Counted from the stretch's first letter, positions 8,172-17,180 are shown. The stretch is DNA of 64,000 nucleotides from UBA946 sp031550725 (GCA_031550725.1 JAVBOH010000004.1:80258-144257); one strand, 5' to 3'. Numbers and translations: made by a program. The notes: a model not told the origin generated them from the letters alone.

Positions 8172-8858
8172 TTAAGAAATCTTATCAAGAATAACCTTAG
8201 CGCAGTCAATCTGATTAGGAATATTTCCGTTTTCATCACGAACTCTCCAGATGTCAGGAGTGATTTCATCAGCAACATAAATCTTACCGTTTTCGTCATA
8301 ACCAACTTCGATTTTAAGGTCGATAAGAGTAAGATTCATGCTCTTAAGCTCAGTTCTAAGAACATCGCCAACCTTAACAAGAATATCCAAAGCCTCGTTA
8401 TACTGACCTTCAACAAGCAGTCCCTTCATCTGACAAAGTCTGTCAGTGATAAGCGGATCGCCCATAGCGTCATCCTTAAGAGTAACCTCTAAATATGGAG
8501 GATCGAAAACGATGCCTTCTTCAAGAGAAAATCTTCTGCACATACTGCCTGCAGTGAAGTAACGAAGAACAAATTCAAGCTTAGGAACAGTTAGCTGTCT
8601 AACTTCCATAAGACCATTTTCAACATCAGAACTCAAATAGTGAGTAGGAATACCGTTCTTTTCAAGTAATTCGAAGAAATAGCTAGTAACCTTAAGTCCA
8701 ACCTTACCCTTACCTGCAACGCTTCCGCCAACTGTGTTAGAGCCTGGGTCAAAAACACCATTTTCACCAGTAGCGTCATCTTTAAACAATAGATAAACAG
8801 CACCAGTATCTTCGTTTGTAAGTACGTCCTTTGTTTTTCCGTTATACAACTTTTTCAT
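8172..8858 (-). CDS. purC: SAICAR synthetase PurC
   Basis: 228 residues, near the 235-240 usual for the family. Joins aspartate to CAIR with ATP in purine biosynthesis. Seen: N-terminal KKLYNGKTKDV (the nucleotide-binding KxKxxY-type start), FDPGSNTVGGSVAGKG, YLS..EN, and the C-terminal VADEITPDIWRV(R)D with its conserved DE(I/V)TPD. Preceded by AAGGAGGA. It is monocistronic with its own promoter and terminator; other pur genes are not in the window. Confidence 0.96.
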   Translation of the reverse strand: MKKLYNGKTKDVLTNEDTGAVYLLFKDDATGENGVFDPGSNTVGGSVAGKGKVGLKVTSYFFELLEKNGIPTHYLSSDVENGLMEVRQLTVPKLEFVLRYFTAGSMCRRFSLEEGIVFDPPYLEVTLKDDAMGDPLITDRLCQMKGLLVEGQYNEALDILVKVGDVLRTELKSMNLTLIDLKIEVGYDENGKIYVADEITPDIWRVRDENGNIPNQIDCAKVILDKIS

Positions 8859-8923
8859 CAGAAATCCTCCTTAAGATTTTGCTTTACCCAAAAGGGATAA
8901 GCATCGAATAAACTGCAAAAAAC

Positions 8924-8952
8924 ATTATATCATATTTTGTCATATAAGTCAA
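8924..8952 (-). promoter_or_regulatory. Promoter of purC
   Basis: On the minus strand TTGACT, 17 nt, TATAAT. The predicted leader is only about 60 nt, too short for a purine riboswitch. Confidence 0.8.
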
Positions 8953-9260
8953 TTACACACAAAATATTTTTAATATATTGCATAAATTATTTAACAAAAT
9001 CCAATTAAAAATATATTACATAAACTATGAGAAATTGCAAACACCAAGGTGAACATTTCAAGAAAAAAAGGTAATCACCCACACTTTCCACAGTTAGCGA
9101 TTACTTTTCATTTAACATATTAGGATAAACCGTTTATCATGTAACAAAAGTTACAAGGCAGGCATTATTTATGAAATTTTATATTGGAAGTATAACCCTA
9201 ATAAAATAAGCAATAATAAGGATATAAAATTAACCTGAATAATGAAAGGGCGTTATAAAT
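8953..9260. other. Intergenic region between divergent purC and the adaptor gene
   Basis: About 300 bp. A hairpin GGTAATC ... GATTACTTTT (9070-9108) with a weak T tract is present. No convincing -35/-10 pair for the plus-strand gene at 9261 was found. Confidence 0.35.
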
Positions 9261-9938
9261 ATGAAACAGATAAACAACAGCAACAGAAAAACATATATCG
9301 GTATATTACTTATCGTGCTTATTATAGTTGCAGTGATAGTATCAATACCAAACATGGTGGTAAAATCCATGCCGACAGCACAGAATGTGACAGTAAAAAA
9401 GCTGACACATAACGAAACAATTGATGTTTCAGGCAGTATAATCAAAGATGCAAAAACTGGTGAAATGTGGATACAAACCTTTGTGAATGAAAAGGATATA
9501 AGTACGGTAAAAACAGGACAGACAGCAGAAATCACAGGAGATGCATTCCCTGACTGCGTGTATACGGGTGAAGTGAAAACGATAGCAGATACAGCAACAA
9601 AAATTCAGGTTGGAAATACTATGAAAACAATGGTGCAGGTTGATATTGAAATCACCGATGCCGATGACACATTAAAAGCAGGCTTTACAGCGAATGCAAA
9701 GGTGAAAACCTCCGAACCAAAGGAAATGACAGTAATTCCATATGACGTGATAAATCAGGATGAAATCGGCGAGTATGTTTATATACTTCGTGACGGCAAG
9801 GCTATGAAAAAATATATCAGCACAGGTGCGGAGCTAAGTCAGGGAGTTGAAGTATTAAACGGTATTTTGGAAAGCGACACTATTATAAGTGTTAGCAAGG
9901 ACATCGAGGATGGCAAGGCTGTTATTTTGGAAGAATAA
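9261..9938 (+). CDS. Shortened MacA-like periplasmic adaptor (HlyD family)
   Basis: 225 residues. One N-terminal membrane segment (about residues 13-32) leads into a beta-barrel-like domain with the family signature FVNEKDISTVKTGQTAEIT (about residues 75-93), then a membrane-proximal domain with VIPYDVINQDEIGEYVYIL. What is missing is the biotinyl-lipoyl domain and alpha-helical hairpin, which normally add some 150 residues between the anchor and the barrel. Since Gram-positives have no outer-membrane tunnel this may be a functional minimal adaptor. It precedes a MacB-like permease by 49 bp. RBS GAAAGGG. Confidence 0.82.
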   Translation: MKQINNSNRKTYIGILLIVLIIVAVIVSIPNMVVKSMPTAQNVTVKKLTHNETIDVSGSIIKDAKTGEMWIQTFVNEKDISTVKTGQTAEITGDAFPDCVYTGEVKTIADTATKIQVGNTMKTMVQVDIEITDADDTLKAGFTANAKVKTSEPKEMTVIPYDVINQDEIGEYVYILRDGKAMKKYISTGAELSQGVEVLNGILESDTIISVSKDIEDGKAVILEE

Positions 9939-9987
9939 TTGTATGGTATTAAAACTGCAATTTTAATAGGTGAAAGGGGATGTATAA

Positions 9988-11169
9988 ATGCTTGATTCAT
10001 TAAAAAAAGGACTTGTATGCATATTTCGCAACAAGCTACGTGCAGTGCTGACGATAACAGGAATTGCAGTCGGTGTAATGTCCGTCGTTATAGTATCATC
10101 AATAGGGGAACTTGGAAAAAGTGCAATTGGTACAGAGCTTTCTGGTATGGGTTTAGACAGCCTTGTTGTATCGGCACAAACAAGTGGAGTAAGTATTCTT
10201 GATAAATCGGATTTGGAGATGATACGTACAGTCAAAAACGTCAGTAATGCAATGCCTTTAATGAGCGTTATATCCGAGGGTACAATAAAAAATGACCATG
10301 TTGCCTGCATGGTATGGGGAATAAATGAGGATGCAGACAAGGTTATCGACCTTAATGTTTTGCATGGCAGACTTATAAATAAAGGTGATATCGCCGAAGA
10401 AAGCCTTGTGTGCGTTATTGACGAGGCTATTGCTGAAACTGCATATATGAGGAGCAATATAATAGGCAAGCATATTAATATCACGCTTAATGGGCAGGAT
10501 TTGGACTTTGAGATAGTAGGTGTTGTAAAAAATGGTGTCAACACATTGCAGAATATGCTTGGCGGATTTATCCCTGATTTTGTATATATTCCATATTCTG
10601 TCATGCAGACAAGCTATAATGTATCAAGGTTTGACCAAATAACAGTGCGCCTTGAGGATAATACAGAAAGTGACACAGTTGCGGCATCAATAAAAAATAT
10701 CCTTTCAGTCGAGAAAAAAGACTCCGCAGTTTCTGTGGAAAATCTTCTTAAGCAAAAGGATAAAATGAATAATATCATGGGTATTGCGACAATTGCACTA
10801 TCGGCTGTTGCTGGAATAAGCCTTGTTGTATCAGGTATTTCCATCATGACGGTTATGCTCGTGTCCGTCAGTGAGCGTACTCGTGAGATTGGAATAAAAA
10901 AGTCAATTGGTGCATCGACATACAGTATAATGTTTGAATTTATGCTTGAATCCGTGCTTATAACCGTCACGGGAGCGTTGCTAGGGTTTGTGACTGGTGC
11001 GGGAATATCGGCATTAATCTGCATTCTGATTGGCTATCCTGTTAAAATCAACCTTGGATTATGCGCTGTGGTAATGCTGATTTCTATTTTTATAGGAGTG
11101 CTGTTCGGCGTATATCCTGCATATAAGGCATCAAAACTAAAGCCTGTTGAGGCTTTAAGGCATGATTGA
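9988..11169 (+). CDS. MacB-like ABC transporter permease (FtsX domain)
   Basis: 393 residues. One N-terminal membrane helix, a large extracytoplasmic MacB_PCD-like domain (about residues 45-230), and three C-terminal helices with FtsX-family sequence VSVSERTREIGIKKSIGAS near residue 295 and the closing YPAYKASKLKPVEALRHD. This is the transmembrane subunit of MacB-type exporters or mechanotransmission complexes. Its ATPase (a LolD/MacB-type protein) is not encoded next to it, so the ATPase must be elsewhere. RBS GAAAGGGGA. Ends at a strong terminator. Confidence 0.9.
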   Translation: MLDSLKKGLVCIFRNKLRAVLTITGIAVGVMSVVIVSSIGELGKSAIGTELSGMGLDSLVVSAQTSGVSILDKSDLEMIRTVKNVSNAMPLMSVISEGTIKNDHVACMVWGINEDADKVIDLNVLHGRLINKGDIAEESLVCVIDEAIAETAYMRSNIIGKHINITLNGQDLDFEIVGVVKNGVNTLQNMLGGFIPDFVYIPYSVMQTSYNVSRFDQITVRLEDNTESDTVAASIKNILSVEKKDSAVSVENLLKQKDKMNNIMGIATIALSAVAGISLVVSGISIMTVMLVSVSERTREIGIKKSIGASTYSIMFEFMLESVLITVTGALLGFVTGAGISALICILIGYPVKINLGLCAVVMLISIFIGVLFGVYPAYKASKLKPVEALRHD

Positions 11170-11177
11170 ATAATATT

Positions 11178-11212
11178 GGCTGCTGTAAAAAAATTACAGC
11201 AGCCTTAGTCTG
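11178..11212 (+). terminator. Intrinsic terminator after the MacB-like permease
   Basis: GGCTGCTGTAA-AAAAA-TTACAGCAGCC, an 11-bp perfect stem, followed by TTAGTCTG. The U tract is short. Confidence 0.7.
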
Positions 11213-11370
11213 TAGAAAAACCCCTAATATCGCAAGTAAATTTTGTAGTTTAGCGCAAGAGAAATATGGTTAATAAAAGCCCAAGTTTCAAGGCTATATT
11301 CATTTTATGCGGCAGTTTAAATCGAGAATTAAGCTAACTCCAACTGAGTTCAGATACAGAAATATACAGC

Positions 11371-11406
11371 AAAACAGCCATCAAAATTGACAGCTGTTTT
11401 TTATTT
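11371..11406 (-). terminator. Intrinsic terminator of the hyd operon
   Basis: On the minus strand AAAACAGCTGTCAATTTTGA with GGCTGTTTT forms a stem ending in a T-rich tract, immediately after the hydF stop. Confidence 0.75.
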
Positions 11407-11407
11407 T

Positions 11408-12595
11408 TTATTCGTTCGCAAACACTTCTATACTCTTTTTTAGTATACCTTTTATATGCGCAATTGCTGTGCCATAATTTGTATATGGAATACCCATTTC
11501 GGTTGTGAGTTTCATTCGGTATTTCACCTCACGCTCATTTAGCATACATCCGCCGCAGTGTATTACTAAATTATATCCATGCAAGTCGTCTGGAAATTCT
11601 GTACCTGATGTGTATTCAAATGATACGTCTTTTTTGCTGTATTCTTTCACCCAATTTGGCAGTTTAACTGTGCCTATATCATTGCATTGGCGATGATGTG
11701 TACACCCCTCGGATATAAGAATTTTATCTCCGTCTTTGAGGTTATCCAAAGCTTTTGCTCCATCAACAACCGTTCTCAAGTCACCTTTATAACGAGCAAA
11801 AAGTATCGAAAATGATGTAAGCATTACATCGTTTGGTGTCGCTTTTGAAACCATTTCAAAGGCTTGGCTGTCTGTGATAACAAGCTTCGGAGGAGGTTTA
11901 AGTTCTGTAATAGTTTCGGCATATTCAGTGTCACGGCAAACTATTGCAATCGCACCAGTTTCAAGTATATCACGAATGACTTGCTGCTGTGGAAGTATAA
12001 GCCGTCCTTTTGGTGCAGATTCATCAATTGGAATGACTAAAACTATCCTGTCATTTGGTTTTATAATGTCTGATACAAGATGCTTTTTTGTAGCATTATA
12101 AGAAATTTGCTTTGCGATTAATTCACGAAGTTCGTTTATATTTGTACCGTTTTTAGCACTCACAAATATTTCATTATCTGCTAATTTACTCGTATCAAAT
12201 GTATACATATCAGATTTGTTATATGCAATTACATATGGAATTCCTTTTGTTTTTATGCGTTCGATAAGTTCAAAATCCTCCGTAGATTTTCCAAAACCGT
12301 CAATTACGACAATCGCAATATCCGTTTTGTTTAACACCTGATATGCTTTTTTTACACGTATTTCCCCAAGCTCGCCAGTGTCATCAATTCCTGCGGTATC
12401 GATTATCATTACAGCGCCAATCGGGAGAATTTCCATAGCTTTATATACTGGGTCGGTGGTTGTTCCTAAGTTATCTGAAACTATTGCAAGATTTTGATTT
12501 GTTATTGCATTTATAAGGCTTGATTTACCTGAATTTCGTCTGCCGAAAATGCCTATATGAACTCGTTCGGAGGATGGAGTATTGTTCATGCTCAT
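11408..12595 (-). CDS. hydF: [FeFe]-hydrogenase H-cluster maturation GTPase HydF
   Basis: 395 residues from ATG 12595, chosen because AAGGAG lies 8 nt upstream; the longer frame to 12631 lacks a ribosome site. HydF is the scaffold that receives the 2Fe subcluster made with HydE and HydG and hands it to apo-HydA. Seen: P-loop GRRNSGKSSLINAI near residue 18, DTAGIDDTGELG (G3), NKSD (G4), SAKNG (G5), and the C-terminal iron-sulfur ligands HHRQC and CGGCM. Last gene of the tm1266-hydE-hydG-hydF run. Confidence 0.97.
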   Translation of the reverse strand: MSMNNTPSSERVHIGIFGRRNSGKSSLINAITNQNLAIVSDNLGTTTDPVYKAMEILPIGAVMIIDTAGIDDTGELGEIRVKKAYQVLNKTDIAIVVIDGFGKSTEDFELIERIKTKGIPYVIAYNKSDMYTFDTSKLADNEIFVSAKNGTNINELRELIAKQISYNATKKHLVSDIIKPNDRIVLVIPIDESAPKGRLILPQQQVIRDILETGAIAIVCRDTEYAETITELKPPPKLVITDSQAFEMVSKATPNDVMLTSFSILFARYKGDLRTVVDGAKALDNLKDGDKILISEGCTHHRQCNDIGTVKLPNWVKEYSKKDVSFEYTSGTEFPDDLHGYNLVIHCGGCMLNEREVKYRMKLTTEMGIPYTNYGTAIAHIKGILKKSIEVFANE

Positions 12596-12637
12596 TAAAA
12601 TTGCTCCTTTCAGTAATCTACAATTTTGCAAATTCTC

Positions 12638-14062
12638 TTAAAACCTGAAATCCCTGCTGCCGTTTGCAATTGCGATAAGATTATCATATGCAATCTGCTT
12701 TGTTTTAGGGTTAGTCACGTTCTCTATCTCACGCATGATAAGTTCCTCACCTACCTTTTTGGTTTCCTCAGTTGCATAGTCACAAATATACTCTTTAAGT
12801 GTCATCAGCGCATTTGGATGACAGCAATTCGCTATCTGACCGCTCTTGCAAAGCTCCATAAATCTATCACCTGTACGCCCCTCACGATAACACGCTGTAC
12901 ACAAGCTTGGGATATATCCTAAGTCCATAAGCCACTTTATAACTTCATCAAAAGTCCTGTTATCGATAACATCAAACTGCTCGGATTTATCATCCTCTGG
13001 CTCTGGCTCACAGTATCCGCCAACGCTAGTTCGTGAGCCGCCGCTAACCTGTGAAACACCCAGTTCAAGTACTTTCTCACGGCACTTCTGACTTTCACGG
13101 GTAGAAACTATCATACCAGTGTATGGCACAGCAATTCTTATACACGCAACAATTTTTGCAAAAATATCATCACTGATTCCATTTTCAAAGGCTGACGAAT
13201 CGATATCATCGGCATTTCGTATTCTTGGTACGCTGATTGTATGCGGTCCAACTCCATGAACTGCTTCTAAATGCTCGGCGTGCATTAAAAGTCCTGCAAA
13301 GTCATAACGATACATTTCAAGTCCGAAAAGCACGCCAATTCCAACATCATCAATACCGCCATCCATTGCTCTGTCCATTGCCTCGGTATGATATGCATAA
13401 TCTTTTTTAGGACCTGTCGGATGAAGTTTTTCATAACTTTCCTTATGGTAAGTTTCCTGAAATAATATATATGTACCGATTCCTGCATCGGCAAGTTTAC
13501 GGTAATTTTCTACGGTTGTTGCAGCAATATTTACATTAACACGTCTTATTGCTCCATTTTTATGCTTGATACTATAAATGGTTTTTATACTTTCGAGGAT
13601 ATACTCAATTGGGTTATTCTGTGGGTCCTCTCCTGCTTCAATTGCAAGACGTTTATGCCCCATATCCTGTAAAGCGATAACCTCACGTCTGATATCATCC
13701 TGCGATAATTTTTTTCTTGCGATATGTTTATTTTTCATGTGATATGGGCAGTATACACAGCCATTCACGCAATAATTCGAAAGATACAAAGGTGCAAACA
13801 TTACGATACGTTTGCCATAAAATTCTTCCTTTATAGCCTTTGCAAGTGTAAATATTTCATCATTTTTTTCACTTATATCGCAATCCAAAAGTACCATTGC
13901 ATCACGATATGATAAACCTTTTTTCAGTCTTGCTTTTTCTAAGATTTTATTGATAAGTTGAAGATTAGATTTATTTTGTTTGGCATATTCAAGTGCTGAT
14001 AAAATTTCATCATGGCTAATAAATTCTTCTGCTTTTAAAGATTTTGGATTGTAATTGTTCAT
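12638..14062 (-). CDS. hydG: Radical SAM tyrosine lyase HydG
   Basis: 474 residues from the second of two close ATGs (14062), which has better spacing to AAAGGA; 14068 is possible. Cleaves tyrosine to supply CO and cyanide ligands for the H-cluster as an Fe(CO)2CN synthon. Seen: radical SAM motif CVNGCVYC near residue 92 (C-x3-C-x2-C), and the diagnostic C-terminal second-cluster motif CTACYREGRTGDRFM with a later NCCHPNA. Length matches HydG (about 470). Followed by hydF after 42 bp. Confidence 0.97.
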   Translation of the reverse strand: MNNYNPKSLKAEEFISHDEILSALEYAKQNKSNLQLINKILEKARLKKGLSYRDAMVLLDCDISEKNDEIFTLAKAIKEEFYGKRIVMFAPLYLSNYCVNGCVYCPYHMKNKHIARKKLSQDDIRREVIALQDMGHKRLAIEAGEDPQNNPIEYILESIKTIYSIKHKNGAIRRVNVNIAATTVENYRKLADAGIGTYILFQETYHKESYEKLHPTGPKKDYAYHTEAMDRAMDGGIDDVGIGVLFGLEMYRYDFAGLLMHAEHLEAVHGVGPHTISVPRIRNADDIDSSAFENGISDDIFAKIVACIRIAVPYTGMIVSTRESQKCREKVLELGVSQVSGGSRTSVGGYCEPEPEDDKSEQFDVIDNRTFDEVIKWLMDLGYIPSLCTACYREGRTGDRFMELCKSGQIANCCHPNALMTLKEYICDYATEETKKVGEELIMREIENVTNPKTKQIAYDNLIAIANGSRDFRF

Positions 14063-14146
14063 ATTCATTTTCCTTTCTTAATGTGTCAGGATTTTATTCC
14101 TTTCACGTCAGATGGTTTAATTTTTTTATATGGATTTATTGTTTAT

Positions 14147-15193
14147 TTATAAAATATAATCCCCCCTTGTCATACTGATTTGATAACCTAATTTTTTTAA
14201 CATATCGTCAAGATGTGAAAGGTATTCTTCTTCGCTTGTGTTTTGTGTAAATTTATTGTCATACAAGGAATATTTACCCCTTTCACTAGGTGGTGAAATA
14301 TTCATCATGATAACGTTTGCTCCAGCTAAAATACCTTTTTCACGACCACCTTTTGATACTGTTTCAAGTGCTGTTGTTGCAGGAATTAATGCGTTGGGGA
14401 GCATTAATCTTGTAAGGGCTGTCATGAAAAGTGTAAGTTCTTCTGTACCACTTTTTTCATCTTTGAACGGTGTATCTTTATGCGGTAAAAACGGTCCTAT
14501 GCCTATCATTTGAGGATTTAATTCTTTCATAAAAATCATATCATCTGCAAGATTTTCGGCAGTCTGAAAAGGTGAGCCAACCATAAATCCACAACCAACC
14601 TGATACCCAATTTTCTTTAAATCATACAAGCATTTATATCGATTTTCTGCTGACATTTTATCAGGGTGCAGTTTGCTATAATGTGTGCTGTCGGCGGTTT
14701 CATGACGAAGTAAAAATCTGTCTGCACCTGCATTATAGTATGACAAATAGCTTTCATGTGGCTTTTCACCGATTGATAATGTTACTGCACAGTCATTATG
14801 TCTTGACTTTATTTCATGCACAATATCAATTATAATTTCATCAGTATAAAAGTTATCCTCACCGCCTTGCAAAACAAAGGAACGAAAGCCTAAATCATAT
14901 CCTTTTTGGGCAGTATCAAGAATTTGTTCTTTAGATAAACGGTATCGCTCACAGTTTTTATTACCTGCTCTTATACCGCAATAATAGCAGTCATTTTTGC
15001 AGAAATTTGTAAATTCAATCAGCCCACGCATAAATATTTTATTGCCATATACACGCTTGCTTACTTGTGAAGATTTTTCAAAAAGATATGTGGATATTTC
15101 ATCACTGCGGTTATTTATCAGCGTGACAAATTCTGATTTTGTGAGGGTATGTGTATCGTGTAATTTATCAACTAAATGTTTTAATTTATCCAA
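14147..15193 (-). CDS. hydE: Radical SAM maturase HydE
   Basis: 348 residues from TTG 15193, preferred because AGAGGTG sits 6 nt upstream; a GTG at 15202 would overlap this ribosome site. Works with HydG in building the dithiomethylamine-bridged 2Fe subcluster. Seen: FTNFCKNDCYYCGIRAGN (C-x3-C-x2-C) near residue 65, LQGGED, and GFMVGSPFQT typical of the BioB/HydE/PylB branch. Lies between the TM1266-type gene and hydG, which separates it from PylB. Confidence 0.96.
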   Translation of the reverse strand: MDKLKHLVDKLHDTHTLTKSEFVTLINNRSDEISTYLFEKSSQVSKRVYGNKIFMRGLIEFTNFCKNDCYYCGIRAGNKNCERYRLSKEQILDTAQKGYDLGFRSFVLQGGEDNFYTDEIIIDIVHEIKSRHNDCAVTLSIGEKPHESYLSYYNAGADRFLLRHETADSTHYSKLHPDKMSAENRYKCLYDLKKIGYQVGCGFMVGSPFQTAENLADDMIFMKELNPQMIGIGPFLPHKDTPFKDEKSGTEELTLFMTALTRLMLPNALIPATTALETVSKGGREKGILAGANVIMMNISPPSERGKYSLYDNKFTQNTSEEEYLSHLDDMLKKLGYQISMTRGDYIL

Positions 15194-15225
15194 ATGTGTC
15201 ACCTCTGTTTATTTAATATGGGCGA

Positions 15226-15477
15226 TTATTCCGGCATTTTTGAATAAACCGTTTTTGTGCTAACCCCGTCAAGCATACCGAGTTTGCCTGAAACCGAACT
15301 GATAACATCCTGCGGCGCATCCATAGCTATACTCATGATTGACACATCACGCTTTTGATATGGTATACCCATTCTTCCAATGATATACTGCGCATTTTCA
15401 TGCAGAATTTCATTAAGCTTGTCAACTGAATTCATGTTGCTGACAACAATTCCGATTAGTGCCACTCTAGTTTCCAT
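15226..15477 (-). CDS. TM1266-type protein linked to iron-only hydrogenase maturation
   Basis: 83 residues from ATG 15477, which has GGAGG 8 nt upstream. A small ferredoxin-like alpha/beta (ACT/NikR-like) protein: RVALIGIVVSN, then a central helix, DVSIMSIAMDAP, and a C-terminal strand. The family is named for Thermotoga TM1266 and is found next to hydE/hydG; it has been described as a possible iron-only hydrogenase system regulator, without known DNA-binding sites. First gene of the maturation operon. Confidence 0.9.
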   Translation of the reverse strand: METRVALIGIVVSNMNSVDKLNEILHENAQYIIGRMGIPYQKRDVSIMSIAMDAPQDVISSVSGKLGMLDGVSTKTVYSKMPE

Positions 15478-15507
15478 TAATTTGACCTCCATTAATAATT
15501 GATATGC

Positions 15508-15546
15508 AACGGGCGATTAAAACGTTGCGACGCATCGCCCCTACAA
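15508..15546. repeat. Dispersed GGGCG...CGCCCCTAC palindromic repeat, copy 1
   Basis: Arms GGGCGAT (15511-15517) and ATCGCCC (15534-15540), followed by CTACA. Related copies are at 18109-18132, 37456-37477 and 61336-61362, all intergenic and all ending in CTAC. It sits between the leader terminator and the TM1266-type gene. Confidence 0.6.
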
Positions 15547-15580
15547 ATAAAAATCCCGTACCTTAAATAAGATACGGGAG
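15545..15580 (-). terminator. Intrinsic terminator in the hyd operon leader (candidate attenuator)
   Basis: On the minus strand CCCGTATCTT-ATTT-AAGGTACGGG is a 10-bp stem followed by ATTTTTATTT. It lies between the promoter at 15756-15784 and the first gene at 15477, so unless bypassed it would stop transcription before the operon. It also lies downstream of the ABC permease gene and could serve that gene. Confidence 0.8.
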
Positions 15581-15755
15581 ATAATTTTAAATATAGATAT
15601 ACTTATGGTGCAAGAAAATACACGCATAAATATAGGTATCTTTAATTTTATCACCTTTGACAAAAGGATTTTAACAACCTCGTATCTTAGATATAAAACC
15701 AATATACTTTAATTTGATTTGTATACAGAACTAATCTGAAATACTCATCAATATT
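15581..15755 (-). promoter_or_regulatory. Candidate riboswitch/attenuator leader upstream of the hydrogenase-maturation operon
   Basis: On the minus strand TAAGATACGAGG (15689-15678) is complementary over nine consecutive bases to CGTATCTTA in the 5' arm of the terminator at 15555-15578, so the two structures exclude each other. Between them two more hairpins can form: CCTTT-TGTC-AAAGG and TTATG-c-GTG ... CAC-CATAA. This makes a three-way junction whose closing stem would be the antiterminator, the logic of an ON switch. No known riboswitch class was recognised. The pairings are seen; the regulatory role is inferred. Confidence 0.55.
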
Positions 15756-15784
15756 ATTATAACATATTCACATAGATAATGCAA
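15756..15784 (-). promoter_or_regulatory. Promoter of the hyd maturation operon
   Basis: On the minus strand TTGCAT, 17 nt, TATAAT, ending just after the ABC permease stop. It predicts a leader of about 270 nt before the first gene. Confidence 0.7.
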
Positions 15785-15794
15785 GTGAATATTT

Positions 15795-16472
15795 TTATTC
15801 AAACCCTTTTTCAACAGGCATGAATTTAACAACAAATAAATAGGATAAAACCATTAATATCGGATTAGCAATTATTGTTACTGTTCCAATTGTCTTTGAT
15901 ATTTTTTCGATACATTCCGTAACTTTTTCAGCAGTCAATTCAACTAAAAATGTTAAATCTCCGAATAAAATATAACCTAATCCACTGTAAGTAATCAACA
16001 TTACAATTACAAGTATTATAGTTGTACCTTTCGATTCACCAAATACCATTATAAATCCAAGTGAAATCCACAACAATGCAAATGCACCGCTTATTAATGA
16101 AAAAAACATCTTAATTTCAATATGCTGACCTGATGACAATGCTATCAGGAAAGCAAATAAACACCCAACTGTAAGCACTATAAAAGCATATAGATATTTA
16201 CTCAGTACATACCCTTTTTTGCATTGTGGAAACGCTATCCAGTATGCTTTTATTCTTGGTTTTGTCACTGAAAGTGACATTGCTGAAACACTTACCCAGC
16301 ACATTAAAATAAATATCACAATAAATAACATAAAAAAATATCTGGTTTCATCTGTTTCAACATCATCAAATCGCATTCCAAAAATAACAATACCGTAGCC
16401 AAATGACATTAATGCTGCAATTATTAATGATGCTTTGCTGTTAATAAAGTCGCAATAAAGACTGCCTTTCAT
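15795..16472 (-). CDS. ABC-2-type transporter permease subunit
   Basis: 225 residues with six predicted membrane segments and a short cytoplasmic N terminus (MKGSLYCDFINSK). It starts with MKG...L..DF, as does the permease encoded just upstream, with which it overlaps by the 4-bp ATGA. The pair probably form the transmembrane heterodimer for the ATPase at 17181-18062. The call rests on topology and operon position. Confidence 0.82.
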   Translation of the reverse strand: MKGSLYCDFINSKASLIIAALMSFGYGIVIFGMRFDDVETDETRYFFMLFIVIFILMCWVSVSAMSLSVTKPRIKAYWIAFPQCKKGYVLSKYLYAFIVLTVGCLFAFLIALSSGQHIEIKMFFSLISGAFALLWISLGFIMVFGESKGTTIILVIVMLITYSGLGYILFGDLTFLVELTAEKVTECIEKISKTIGTVTIIANPILMVLSYLFVVKFMPVEKGFE

Positions 16473-17176
16473 GCCTTTACCCCCTTACCTATACGATATG
16501 CTTTCAATGATAAAAAGTATGATAATGCAAACAATCCTACAAGAATGAAAAATCCAATCAGCGTTGCTAAAGGCAGATGATTATTTATAAAATTAATCAC
16601 TTTTACAGCAAAACCATTCAAGTCAAATCCACCCACTGATATAATTATTCCTAAAACTGCGCTTAACATAATTACCATACCATTCATTAACATTCGTACT
16701 TTTTTCTGCTCAAGTCCAAGCAAATTGACAGGTATTGCAAAGAAATTAAGCATTAATGCAAAACCCATAGCTATAATAAAATAAAAAAACATTTCAGTTT
16801 TAATATTTTGCTTTGCTAATAAACAGCATGAAATCGGAACAATTAAATATATCACCAAACTGGCGCTATTAATCACTGACATTATATATATTGACAGAAC
16901 TTTTTTCTTGTCACTTATAGGGAATGAAACTTCAAACTCGTCATATTTGCATAACCTATCCATACCAATTGATGTTATTGGTATATATGAAAGAATTGCA
17001 GGATAAAAGCAGGTAATATAAAGCATATTATCGAATTTCAAAAATCCTGCAAAGTTACCATATACAGTTGAAACTGCAAGCATGACAAAAGCAACCGACA
17101 GCATTGCTATTGTAACAAACCCTGATTTTATCTGCGATTTCATTGAATAAAAATCCTTTAGCAATAATCCTTTCAT
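16469..17176 (-). CDS. ABC-2-type transporter permease subunit
   Basis: 235 residues from ATG 17176 (MKGLLLKDFYSMKSQI), 4 bp after the ATPase stop; GGGGG lies close upstream. Reading from 17233 would overlap the ATPase gene. Six membrane segments; MKGLLLKDFY is the usual start of permeases paired with GntR-controlled antibiotic-response ABC transporters (Ytr/BcrB-like). The substrate is unknown. Confidence 0.82.
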   Translation of the reverse strand: MKGLLLKDFYSMKSQIKSGFVTIAMLSVAFVMLAVSTVYGNFAGFLKFDNMLYITCFYPAILSYIPITSIGMDRLCKYDEFEVSFPISDKKKVLSIYIMSVINSASLVIYLIVPISCCLLAKQNIKTEMFFYFIIAMGFALMLNFFAIPVNLLGLEQKKVRMLMNGMVIMLSAVLGIIISVGGFDLNGFAVKVINFINNHLPLATLIGFFILVGLFALSYFLSLKAYRIGKGVKA

Positions 17177-17180
17177 AGAA

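Noticed and set aside
8859..8930. Purine riboswitch upstream of purC
   Set aside because: The leader from the predicted promoter is only about 60 nt and lacks the purine aptamer core.
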